Positions 1-6,477 of a DNA stretch of 9,168 nt are shown here, piece by piece. Under the pieces are notes generated by a model. The model was not told the origin of the DNA. It worked only from the letters and a program-made list of their open reading frames with translations, and ran no database searches. Every line of letters begins with the position of its first letter. Within the stretch, counting starts at the first letter, position 1. Source of the stretch: a bacterium (GTDB lineage: Bacteria > UBP15 > UBA6099 > DSWB01). A program made the translations under genes and the position numbers. The stretch lies in NCBI GenBank assembly GCA_020061125.1, contig JAGUYV010000039.1, positions 1 to 9,168 of the forward strand. The letters run 5' to 3'.

Positions 1-1104
1 GATGCGCAGCGCGAGATCCGCGACCTGCGCGCGGGCCGCCCCCGCCGCTTCGTTCCGCGCCGCTGCGAGTCCTGCTTCGCCTGCAATCTGGTGTGTCCCC
101 AAAAAGCAAACCCGGCCCAGTTGTTCCTCGATGCCTTCCACGCGGAACTCCAGCGCAAGGGCACGCCCGCGTGGGCCGATTACTTCCAGCCGCACGACCC
201 GGACAATTTCAGGCAGTTCATCACCGCGCGCATGCCCGTTGCAGAACGGCGCCTGATCGAAAAATGGGCGGACCGCTCGCCCTGCGAGGAATTCGTGTAC
301 CCGGGCTGCAATGTGATCGCAGCGCCCTACCTCACCCGGGCCTGGTTTCTCAAGGATCTCAACATCCGCGGCGGCCTGGACCTGTGCTGCGGAGAAATGT
401 ACTACCGCACGGGCATGGTCGAGCGGCTCGAACAGCAGGCGCGGCGGCTCGCGGATTTCGTGCGCGAGCTATGCGCGAAACGCATGATGATTCTGTGCAC
501 TGCGGGATATAACCTTTTTACCAACATCCTGCCCCGCCACGGGTTCGATGCGGACATCGAGATCACGCCGTACCTGCCATGGCTTTGGGAACAGATTCAG
601 AGCGGCGGCATCCCCATCGTGAACAAGCTGAACATCACAGCCACGATCCAGGAGTCGTGCCACGCCAAGATCATCGGAGACGAATACATGGACCTTCCAC
701 GGCGCATTCTTGCGGCCTGCGGCGTGGAAGTTGTGGAAAAGAAACAGAACAGAGACTGCGCGTTCTGCTGCGGCATCGGCGGCGGGTTCCCGCCGGGCAG
801 CGGATACCACCCCGTGGATGTGACCCGGGCCACGCTTCGCGTGGCGCACGAGGCCGCGCGCACGCGCGCTCACGCCCTGGTGTGCTACTGCGCGGGATGC
901 ATGCAGAGCCTGTGCGCGGGCATGGCCGCGTACCCCGCGCGCATGCCCGTGTACCATCTGTTCCAGGTGGTGCAGCAGGCCTCGGGCGAGATGCCCGAAC
1001 TGCGCGTCAACGCGCAGCGCGGCCGTCTGCATATTCAGGGCATGCTCACCCGCCAGGTCCCACGGCTGCTGAACCCGAAACGGAAACCCTTGACGCAGCC
1101 ATGA
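1..1104 (+). CDS. Hdr/GlpC/GlcF-like iron-sulfur protein with two CCG domains (5' end outside window)
   Basis: The frame is open from the first base, so the gene begins upstream; 367 codons are visible and it ends in TGA. Numbering from the window edge, a 4Fe-4S ferredoxin motif C22-x2-C25-x2-C28-x3-C32-P is followed by two cysteine-rich CCG domains like those of HdrB/HdrD, GlpC, GlcF and LutA. Domain 2 is complete: C220, C256-C257-G258, C297-x2-C300. Domain 1 has C103, C129-C130-G131 and C166, but the last expected cysteine is G169. Family members pass electrons between a flavoprotein and quinone, thiols or other Fe-S carriers, usually at the inner face of the membrane. A second ferredoxin motif, normal in this family, could lie upstream of the window. 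The next gene, 63 nt downstream on the same strand, is a flavoprotein oxidoreductase, so an electron-transfer partnership is likely but inferred. The exact substrate or acceptor cannot be read from the sequence. Confidence 0.88.
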   Translation, partial: DAQREIRDLRAGRPRRFVPRRCESCFACNLVCPQKANPAQLFLDAFHAELQRKGTPAWADYFQPHDPDNFRQFITARMPVAERRLIEKWADRSPCEEFVYPGCNVIAAPYLTRAWFLKDLNIRGGLDLCCGEMYYRTGMVERLEQQARRLADFVRELCAKRMMILCTAGYNLFTNILPRHGFDADIEITPYLPWLWEQIQSGGIPIVNKLNITATIQESCHAKIIGDEYMDLPRRILAACGVEVVEKKQNRDCAFCCGIGGGFPPGSGYHPVDVTRATLRVAHEAARTRAHALVCYCAGCMQSLCAGMAAYPARMPVYHLFQVVQQASGEMPELRVNAQRGRLHIQGMLTRQVPRLLNPKRKPLTQP

Positions 1105-1167
1105 CAAAATCGGTATGAATCAGTAACCGGGCAGAACACGCCGAATCAAACGCCGGAGGTATACGCC

Positions 1168-2496
1168 GTGTCGAGAATCGTGAAGGAAGCGGATGTTGCG
1201 GTTATTGGATCCGGGCCGGGCGGCGCCACCGTGGCGCGGCAGATGGCGCGCGCGGGCAAGAAAGTCGTGCTCCTCGAATGGGGCCGCGACTGGCGCAACA
1301 GCCCCTTCTACGGCACCCACACGGGCTGCCTCATGTACACCGATAAAATGGGCATGCTGCTCACCAAAGAGAGACTCAACATCGTGCGCGGCATCATGAC
1401 CGGCGGCTCCTCGAACCTTTTCTGCGGCACTGCGTCCCGGCCCCCGGCCTGGCTGCGCGACAAGTACGGCGTGAACATTGACGCCGAAGTCAGCGAAACC
1501 ATAGACGAACTCAAGATCGGCCCTCTGCCCGACAAATACATCGGCGAAGCCTCCAAACATGTGCTGGATGCGGCCCTGTCCCTGGGCCTGGACTGGGAGC
1601 CGTATCCCAAGTTCATGAACCCGGACAAGTGCAACGGAGGCTTCAAGTGCGGCAGCGTGTGCATGCTCGGGTGCAGCTGCGGCGCCAAATGGACCGCCAA
1701 CGAATACATTGACCAGGCCGTGCTCGCGGGCTGCGAATTGATCACCGGCGTGCGCGTGCGCCGCGTGATCCACGACGGAACCAATGCGCACCGCGTGGAA
1801 GGCCGCCTGTACGGCATGACTCCGATCGAGGTGCGCGCCAGAGTCGTGGTCCTGTGCGCCAGCGGCATCGGGTCGCCGCGCATCCTGCAGCAGTCGGGCT
1901 TCATGAAAGCGGGCCAGGGCATGCTCATGGATCCCACGGTCATGGTGTACGGCGCATACGACGGCCCGGGCACCTACGCGGACCCGCAGATGTCCGTCGG
2001 CTCATACGACGACAGCAACGGCTACATCTTGAGCCACCTCATGGATCCCTGGCTGCTGTATCCAATGATCATGATGCTCAAGGGGCCGGGCTACGCCCTC
2101 ACCTTCCCGCGCTACAAGCGCACTCTCGGCATCATGATCAAGGTCAAGGACGAAGTGGCGGGCGGCGTATTTCCGGACGGCTCTATCAGCAAGCCCATGA
2201 CCGTGCGAGACAAAGAGCGCCTGCGCCACGCGGAAAATGTGTGCCACAAAATCCTCATCCGCGCGGGCTGCAATCCGCGCACCATATTCACCACGCCCCT
2301 GCGCGGCACTCACCCCAGCGGCACCGTGCGCATCGGCGAAATGCTCGACTCCAACCTCAAGCTCCACGAGCTGAACAACATGTATGTGTGCGACGCCAGC
2401 ACCTTCCCCGAAGCCCTGGACCGCCCCATCGTGCTCACGGTCATCGGCATGGGCAAGCGCCTGGCCGCGCACCTGCTGAAAACGCATTTTGCGTGA
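1168..2496 (+). CDS. GMC-family FAD-dependent oxidoreductase with cysteine cluster
   Basis: The 442-residue protein oxidises an unknown alcohol, sugar or polyol using FAD. It starts at GTG, 8 nt after GGAGG (1155-1159). The FAD dinucleotide fold is GSGPGG (14-19) with acidic E37 at the end of strand 2. The GMC signature TGGSSN lies at 78-83. The C-terminal GMC domain has HPSGT (382-386, catalytic His382) and a conserved Y-V-C-D-A-S segment near 400. A cysteine cluster C155, C161, C165, C169, C171 followed by GAK resembles both the C-x2-GC-x2-GAK motif of alcohol-oxidising GMC enzymes and the 3Fe-4S ligands of bacterial FAD glucose dehydrogenase. At about 440 residues it is shorter than typical 500-600-residue GMC enzymes. 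The second catalytic His/Asn appears replaced by R419. There is no signal peptide, so it is probably cytoplasmic. It follows the Fe-S gene by 63 nt, suggesting an operon in which electrons leave through Fe-S centres and not to oxygen. The family call is firm; the substrate is unknown. Confidence 0.9.
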   Translation: MSRIVKEADVAVIGSGPGGATVARQMARAGKKVVLLEWGRDWRNSPFYGTHTGCLMYTDKMGMLLTKERLNIVRGIMTGGSSNLFCGTASRPPAWLRDKYGVNIDAEVSETIDELKIGPLPDKYIGEASKHVLDAALSLGLDWEPYPKFMNPDKCNGGFKCGSVCMLGCSCGAKWTANEYIDQAVLAGCELITGVRVRRVIHDGTNAHRVEGRLYGMTPIEVRARVVVLCASGIGSPRILQQSGFMKAGQGMLMDPTVMVYGAYDGPGTYADPQMSVGSYDDSNGYILSHLMDPWLLYPMIMMLKGPGYALTFPRYKRTLGIMIKVKDEVAGGVFPDGSISKPMTVRDKERLRHAENVCHKILIRAGCNPRTIFTTPLRGTHPSGTVRIGEMLDSNLKLHELNNMYVCDASTFPEALDRPIVLTVIGMGKRLAAHLLKTHFA

Positions 2497-2532
2497 CCGT
2501 TGCCCTGGCGAACCCGTCGCCGGGAGGAGAAT

Positions 2533-3552
2533 ATGGGATTCCGTTTCTTTCGCAGAATCAGAATTGCTCCGGGCGTGACTCTGAATTTGAGCAAATCCGG
2601 ATTGTCCACATCTTTCGGACCCCGCGGCGCGAAATTCACGGTTGGCCCCCGCGGCACGCGCCAGACCGTAGGCATCCCAGGCACGGGCCTGTTCTACACC
2701 ACCACACAGTCTTACAACAAGAAACAGCCGCCCCGGACGCAGGCACCGACGACTCCGGCACAATCTTTAAATATCGGCTTTTTCAAGAGCCTCGTGATTC
2801 CCGCGGATGAGAAATCGTTTGTCGAGGGGTGCAAGGCGCTGCTGCAAAATGATTTGCAGGCCGCGCATGCGCATTTCGCCCAATCGGGCAGCGCAGACGC
2901 GTGCTTTATGGCTGGCGTCATCGCCCTGAAACTGGACATGACGGCCGATGCGGAACAACGCCTCCAGACCGCGCTCCAGAGAAAGGAATCCCTGGGTGCG
3001 CTGCTCAACAAATACGGCATCGAAGCCGGGGCGAGCATTCCGATCACGGATGAGATCTCCGCATTCGTTCAGGCCGATGCAAAAGGCGCGCTGCTGATTC
3101 TAACGGAAGTTTACCAGGAGCGGAAGAATTTTGACGCAGCGCTCAATTGCCTGTTCGACTTAAGGAAATTCGATCCCGAAGACATTCTTGTGAAGCTGTC
3201 GTTGATTGAAATCTATTTTGAAACTTTCGAGTCGGACAAGAACCGGCTCCAGTCCATTCTTAACCTGTCCAATGGAATTGAAAACCTCCCGGCCATTCAC
3301 ACGGCCATCCTGCTGTACCGCGCAAGCGCGCTGCGGCTTCTGGGTTTGAACCAAGCGGCAAAGGACATACTGACCGGCGCCTTGAGAAAGCGAAAAGATC
3401 GCTCCGTGGATCTTCTGCACGCAATCCATTACGAACGCGCGCTGGTGTACGAAAACCTCGGCAAGCCGCAGCTTGCAAGAAAAGATTTTGAAAAGATATT
3501 CGCGGTGAATCCGGAATTTGAAGATGTTGCGAAACGGCTCGGGCTTGGTTGA
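2533..3552 (+). CDS. DUF4236 domain protein with C-terminal TPR-like helical repeats
   Basis: The 339-residue start was chosen at ATG 2533, 3 nt after a strong GGGAGGAG (2522-2529); an in-frame TTG at 2500 lacks such a site. Residues 1-55 match the short glycine-rich DUF4236 domain (function unknown): M-G-F-R start, N-L-S-K-S-G near 18-23, two GPRG turns (29-32, 38-41) and PGTG at 49-52. A proline/threonine/glutamine-rich linker (about 58-75) leads into helical repeats; the clearest TPR unit is at about 297-328 (A-x2-Y-E-x-A-x2-Y-E-N-L-G pattern). No signal peptide or membrane helix is visible. DUF4236 often sits at the N-terminus of otherwise varied proteins, and TPRs usually mediate protein contacts, so a scaffolding role is possible but inferred. 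The gene lies 36 nt after the GMC gene and could be co-transcribed. Its second half (from about 3100) is noticeably more AT-rich than its neighbours. Confidence 0.85.
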   Translation: MGFRFFRRIRIAPGVTLNLSKSGLSTSFGPRGAKFTVGPRGTRQTVGIPGTGLFYTTTQSYNKKQPPRTQAPTTPAQSLNIGFFKSLVIPADEKSFVEGCKALLQNDLQAAHAHFAQSGSADACFMAGVIALKLDMTADAEQRLQTALQRKESLGALLNKYGIEAGASIPITDEISAFVQADAKGALLILTEVYQERKNFDAALNCLFDLRKFDPEDILVKLSLIEIYFETFESDKNRLQSILNLSNGIENLPAIHTAILLYRASALRLLGLNQAAKDILTGALRKRKDRSVDLLHAIHYERALVYENLGKPQLARKDFEKIFAVNPEFEDVAKRLGLG

Positions 3553-3623
3553 TTTTTCCGCTAAAATCAGCTGAAAGATGTGTTTAAAAAATCCAACAAA
3601 AATTAATTTTTTTGCCGCGGCCG
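3553..3623. terminator. AT-rich convergent intergenic gap, possible weak bidirectional terminator
   Basis: These 71 nt separate two convergent genes. A perfect AT palindrome A5-TTAA-T5 lies at 3598-3611 and continues into a T run to 3613, giving a T tract on + and, read from the other strand, a T tract after an A run. A second small stem, GATTTT/AAAATC with a 6-nt loop, lies at 3551-3568. Neither has the GC-rich stem of a classical intrinsic terminator. The position between convergent operons is the main argument for a terminating role. Confidence 0.3.
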
Positions 3624-4559
3624 TCAGTAGCGGGCGTGTTTCATGGCGCGGACGCGGTCCAGGGGCCAGAACTGGACCCAGGCTTTGGCGACCACATTTT
3701 TGCGCGGCACGAAGCACAGGCCGTCCTGTTTTTTATAGGGCCATTCGGCATCGGGGCAGAAGCGGCTGTCGCTGCTGTTCCATCTGTTATCGCCCATGAA
3801 GAACAAGGAGTCTTTGGGCACTTTGACCCTGGGGAAGTCGGGCTGGTAAGGCGCGCCGTGTTCCTGGTTCAGGTACGGCTCGTCCAGCGCTTTGCCGTTG
3901 ACGAAGGTGACGCCCCGGCGCACTTCCACGGTGTCGCCGCCCACGGCGATGAGGCGCTTGATGTAGTTGGTGATGCTGACATGCTTGTAAACGCCCAGGT
4001 TGTAGGTTTTGCGATCAGCCTCGCGCGTGGATTTGAAGATCACGATGTCGCCGCGCTGCGGGTCCCCGAGCCGGTACTTGAGCATGGACCCCATGAGGCG
4101 GTCGTTTTCATAGAAGGTGGGGATCATGGACCCGGAGGGGATGTAAAAGGATTGCAGGAACAGGGGGCGCACAATGAACATGGCGACCACGAAAGCGATG
4201 ACCAGGGACTGGATCATGTCGCGCGCCCACTGCTTGGGCGTGGGGGCCACGCTGATCACGGTGGAGGCGTTGCCGAAGGGCGTTTCCACGGTCACCGGCG
4301 CCTTGCCCACGGGCCGGGCGGGCTTGATCTTGATGATGGCGATTCCGTTTTTGGCCTGGACTTTTTCTTCGAGCTTGAGCTTTTTGCAGCGGAAAGTGAC
4401 GGGGATTTCTTCCTTGATTTTGCGTTTGGATTTGGCGCCGGCGCCGCCGGAAGGAACGAACATGCAGCGCACGGTGGACTCCTGCTGCCCGTCGGACACG
4501 ATTTTGTCCGGGGACGCAGAGAGATCCACCGTGTACTTGCTGCCGGAATCGCTGGTCAA
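3624..4559 (-). CDS. lepB: Signal peptidase I with N-terminal Ig-like extension
   Basis: Type I leader peptidase cuts signal peptides from exported proteins at the outer face of the inner membrane by a Ser-Lys dyad. Numbering from the TTG start: one membrane helix at about 115-135, then P-S-G-S-M with nucleophile Ser144, the R-G-D-I-V-I-F box (169-175), Y-I-K-R with general base Lys201 followed by V-G-G-D, and the M-G-D-N...D-S-R box (255-266). Residues 9-105 are unusual: a beta-rich stretch with an A-S-P-D-K-I-V-S-D-G start resembling invasin/Big_1-type Ig-like domains. With a single helix in the usual orientation, this domain would face the cytoplasm. The gene begins 6 nt after the rplS stop and in the same frame. 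The TTG start lies in a hairpin without a clear Shine-Dalgarno; an alternative GTG (4472, codon 30) has AGGAG at good spacing but would cut the Ig-like domain. Last gene of the operon. Function certain, start uncertain. Confidence 0.93.
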   Translation of the reverse strand: MTSDSGSKYTVDLSASPDKIVSDGQQESTVRCMFVPSGGAGAKSKRKIKEEIPVTFRCKKLKLEEKVQAKNGIAIIKIKPARPVGKAPVTVETPFGNASTVISVAPTPKQWARDMIQSLVIAFVVAMFIVRPLFLQSFYIPSGSMIPTFYENDRLMGSMLKYRLGDPQRGDIVIFKSTREADRKTYNLGVYKHVSITNYIKRLIAVGGDTVEVRRGVTFVNGKALDEPYLNQEHGAPYQPDFPRVKVPKDSLFFMGDNRWNSSDSRFCPDAEWPYKKQDGLCFVPRKNVVAKAWVQFWPLDRVRAMKHARY

Positions 4560-4579
4560 GGCGGGTTATTTCCCGCCTT
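4558..4579 (-). promoter_or_regulatory. Hairpin enclosing the rplS stop and the lepB start
   Basis: On the minus strand AAGGCGGG-AAATAA-CCCGCCTT forms a perfect 8-bp stem with a 6-nt loop. The rplS TAA stop is in the loop, and the first two bases of the proposed lepB TTG start are in the 3' arm. No T run follows, so it is not a classical terminator. It could slow entry to lepB or make its translation depend on ribosomes finishing rplS; this role is inferred. Confidence 0.5.
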
Positions 4580-4955
4580 TGCCGGCTTTGGCGCCATCTT
4601 TCTTGGAGATGATGCGGTCCTTGAGGCGCGCGGATTTGCCCACGCGGTCGCGCAGGTAGTACAGCTTGGCGCGGCGCACAACGGCCTTGCGCACGACTTC
4701 AACCTTGGCCACGCGGGGCGAATGCAGGGGGAAGGTTTTCTCCACGCCCACGGAGAAGGACAGTTTGCGCACGGTGATGCTGCGGTGGATGCCGCCGCCC
4801 TTGTCCGCGATGACTGTGCCCTGGAACACCTGGATGCGTTCCTTGTCGCCCTCGATGATGCGGTGGTGCACTTTCACCGTGTCGCCGATTTCGCACTGCG
4901 GCAGTTCTTCCGCGGGTTTGGCATATTGTTTTTCAAATTCTTCAAGAAGTCCCAT
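4566..4955 (-). CDS. rplS: 50S ribosomal protein L19
   Basis: The 129-residue protein is a large-subunit component near the 30S/50S interface. Family marks in order: I-G-D-T-V-K-V-H (about 23-30), the E-R-I-Q-V-F-Q-G-T-V strand (39-48), G-V-E-K-T-F-P-L-H-S-P-R (70-81) and the basic R-R-A-K-L-Y-Y-L-R segment (94-102). The C-terminal tail is rich in Lys, Gly and Ala (K-D-G-A-K-A-G-K-G-G-K) and slightly longer than in many bacteria. ATG is preceded by AAAGGAG at suitable spacing, which lies inside the end of trmD; the two genes overlap by 14 nt. rplS following trmD is one of the most conserved bacterial gene pairs. Its TAA stop sits in the loop of a hairpin that runs into lepB. Confidence 0.98.
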   Translation of the reverse strand: MGLLEEFEKQYAKPAEELPQCEIGDTVKVHHRIIEGDKERIQVFQGTVIADKGGGIHRSITVRKLSFSVGVEKTFPLHSPRVAKVEVVRKAVVRRAKLYYLRDRVGKSARLKDRIISKKDGAKAGKGGK

Positions 4956-5703
4956 CGTGTTTCTCCTTTCCGTAGCCGAGAGACTTGAGTATGGCGATGT
5001 CTTTGTCCGAAAGCGCGGCCTTTTCGAGCAGGTCTGGCCTGCGCCGGAGCGTGAGTTCCAATTTCTTTGCGCGGCGCCACGCGATGATGTTGGCGTGGTG
5101 ACCGCTGGGCAGGACTTCGGGCACTTTCCACCCGGCGAACTCGGCCGGGCGCGTGTAGAGCGGCGCGCCCAGGAGGCCGTCGCTGAAAGTGTCTTCCTCC
5201 ACGGATTCGGGCTTGCCGACTACGCCGGGAACAAAGCGCGCCGCGGCGTCTATGATGACCAGGGCGGGCAGTTCGCCGCCCGTGAGCACGAAGTCGCCGA
5301 TGCTGATTTCCCGTGCCCGGAAGCGTTGCCGCACCCGGTCGTCCACGCCTCCGTAGTGGCCGCAGATGATGATCTTTTCCGGCTCCGCGGCCAGTTCCCT
5401 GGCCAGCGCGTTGTCGAGCACGCGGCCGTGGGGCGAAGTCATGTACACTGGGGTGTCCGGGCCGGCGGCGCAGAGGCCGAAGACATGCTCCACGGCGCGG
5501 AACAGAGGCTCTGGCTTGAACACCATGCCCGGCCCTCCGCCGTAGGGCACATCGTCAACCGTGCGGTGCCGGTCGTCCGTGAAATCCCGCAGGTCGTACA
5601 CATGGGTTTTGACAAGGTCCTTTTCCCGGGCGCGGCCCAGGATGCTTTCCGAGAGAACCGCATCCATCATCTGCGGAAAGATGGTGATGATGCGGCAAAT
5701 CAT
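4942..5703 (-). CDS. trmD: tRNA (guanine37-N1)-methyltransferase
   Basis: TrmD transfers a methyl group from S-adenosylmethionine to N1 of G37 in tRNAs, preventing +1 frameshifting; it is a SPOUT trefoil-knot homodimer. The 253 residues are of normal length. Visible marks: R-D-F-T-D-D-R-H-R-T-V-D-D-V-P-Y-G-G-G (39-57), S-P-H-G-R (90-94), I-S-I-G-D-F-V-L-T-G-G-E in the knot (133-144), R156 and D171 matching catalytic R154 and D169 of the E. coli enzyme, and Y-T-R-P (183-186). One oddity: the usual R/H-Y-E-G-I-D-E-R segment reads H-Y-G-G-V-D-D-R, so the position of E. coli Glu116 is Gly118 (codon GGA). The ATG overlaps the rimM stop as ATGA, which indicates translational coupling; only a weak AGGGA lies upstream. 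The 3' end overlaps rplS by 14 nt. Confidence 0.98.
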   Translation of the reverse strand: MICRIITIFPQMMDAVLSESILGRAREKDLVKTHVYDLRDFTDDRHRTVDDVPYGGGPGMVFKPEPLFRAVEHVFGLCAAGPDTPVYMTSPHGRVLDNALARELAAEPEKIIICGHYGGVDDRVRQRFRAREISIGDFVLTGGELPALVIIDAAARFVPGVVGKPESVEEDTFSDGLLGAPLYTRPAEFAGWKVPEVLPSGHHANIIAWRRAKKLELTLRRRPDLLEKAALSDKDIAILKSLGYGKEKHDGTS

Positions 5704-6209
5704 ACGACGAAATCCCTGTTGACGATCATGATCCCGCGATCGAGGTCAATGCTTGCGATGGCCTGGCGCGTGGCGGGCACCAGCACATGGTCCCTGCCTC
5801 CGGGTTTGAGAATCCAGTAGACATCCGTGGATCCCGCCGGGGTGATCTGGTCCAGCGTTCCGAGGTGTTCGCCTTCGGCAGTCTGCACCCGCAGCCCTTC
5901 GAGCTGGTAGTAGTAGTACTCGTTTTCACCGGCCGGGGGCACGCACTCCTCGGGGACTTTGAGCAAAGCGCCCCGGAGTTGCCCGGCGGCGTCCCGGTCG
6001 TCCACTCCTTCGAGCTTGAGCATTACATGCCCCGGCTTCAGGCGCACGCTCTGCACGGAAAAGCGCCGGGGTTCGGAGCGCTCCCTGGCCGCAAAGAGGA
6101 ATTCGAGATCCTCGAAGCGCGCGGGGTCGTGCGTGATGGGTTCGACCTTGAGCCAGCCTGCAAGCCCGTGCGGGGCGAGCACCCGGCCCACCAGAACGAG
6201 CGCGCTCAT
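5700..6209 (-). CDS. rimM: 16S rRNA processing protein RimM
   Basis: This 169-residue protein assists maturation of the 30S head and binds S19. The N-terminal RimM domain shows V-G-R-V-L-A-P-H-G-L-A-G-W-L-K-V (7-22), the family G-x-I-x-x-x-H-G-x-x-G pattern. The C-terminal PRC-barrel begins near the tyrosine run E-Y-Y-Y-Y-Q-L-E-G-L (about 96-105) and includes S-T-D-V-Y-W-I and L-V-P-A-T, then I-D-L-D-R-G near the end. The start ATG overlaps the khpA stop as ATGA, and its own TGA overlaps the trmD ATG in the same way, so it is translationally coupled on both sides; no strong Shine-Dalgarno is seen. Placement next to rpsP and trmD is the standard bacterial arrangement. Confidence 0.97.
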   Translation of the reverse strand: MSALVLVGRVLAPHGLAGWLKVEPITHDPARFEDLEFLFAARERSEPRRFSVQSVRLKPGHVMLKLEGVDDRDAAGQLRGALLKVPEECVPPAGENEYYYYQLEGLRVQTAEGEHLGTLDQITPAGSTDVYWILKPGGRDHVLVPATRQAIASIDLDRGIMIVNRDFVV

Positions 6210-6436
6210 CCGATCAGTTCGATGGAAACCTTCTTGCCCTCTTTGACGGCCGCGGCGCGCACGATTGTGCGGATGGCGTTGATGATGCGGCCGTGCTTGC
6301 CGATGACTTTGCCCACATCGGACGTATTCACCTTGATTTCATACACCACGGCTTTCTCGCCTTCCACTTCCATGACGCTCACTTCCTCGGGCACATCCAC
6401 TATGGCTTTGACGAGGTATTCCAGCAGTTCTTTCAC
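6206..6436 (-). CDS. khpA: KH-domain RNA-binding protein
   Basis: The small single-KH protein (76 residues from this start) binds RNA; in Gram-positive bacteria KhpA acts with KhpB/EloR on cell-length control and RNA, and its role elsewhere is less clear. The G-x-x-G loop is V-I-G-K-H-G-R (44-50) followed by the I-x-x-A-I-R helix. The start chosen is GTG at 6436: GGAGG lies 8 nt upstream, and the resulting M-K-E-L-L-E-Y-L-V-K-A-I-V-D opening matches the family. A TTG 15 nt further up (6451) stays in frame, but starting there would put the Shine-Dalgarno inside the gene. It lies 41 nt after rpsP and its TGA overlaps the rimM ATG by 4 nt. This slot between rpsP and rimM is the usual home of this gene. 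Confidence 0.95.
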   Translation of the reverse strand: MKELLEYLVKAIVDVPEEVSVMEVEGEKAVVYEIKVNTSDVGKVIGKHGRIINAIRTIVRAAAVKEGKKVSIELIG

Positions 6437-6477
6437 GGGGGCCACCTCCAACGGTGTGCTTGCCGGGATTCGCGTTG

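Noticed and set aside
469-1107. 212-codon open frame on the - strand
   Set aside because: It is antisense to the CCG-domain Fe-S gene, with Ala/His/Arg-rich composition and no motif.
2500-2532. TTG start for the DUF4236 gene
   Set aside because: A strong GGGAGGAG lies directly before ATG 2533, and DUF4236 proteins begin M-G-F-R, matching that ATG.
3612-4988. 458-codon open frame on the + strand
   Set aside because: It lies wholly antisense to lepB and rplS, both with certain family motifs. Its His/Gly/Ala/Asp-rich product is typical of a GC-rich shadow frame and has no ribosome site.
6437-6451. TTG start for khpA giving five extra residues
   Set aside because: The GGAGG of the TTG-GAG-GTG stretch is well placed for the GTG at 6436, which also gives the family-typical N-terminus.
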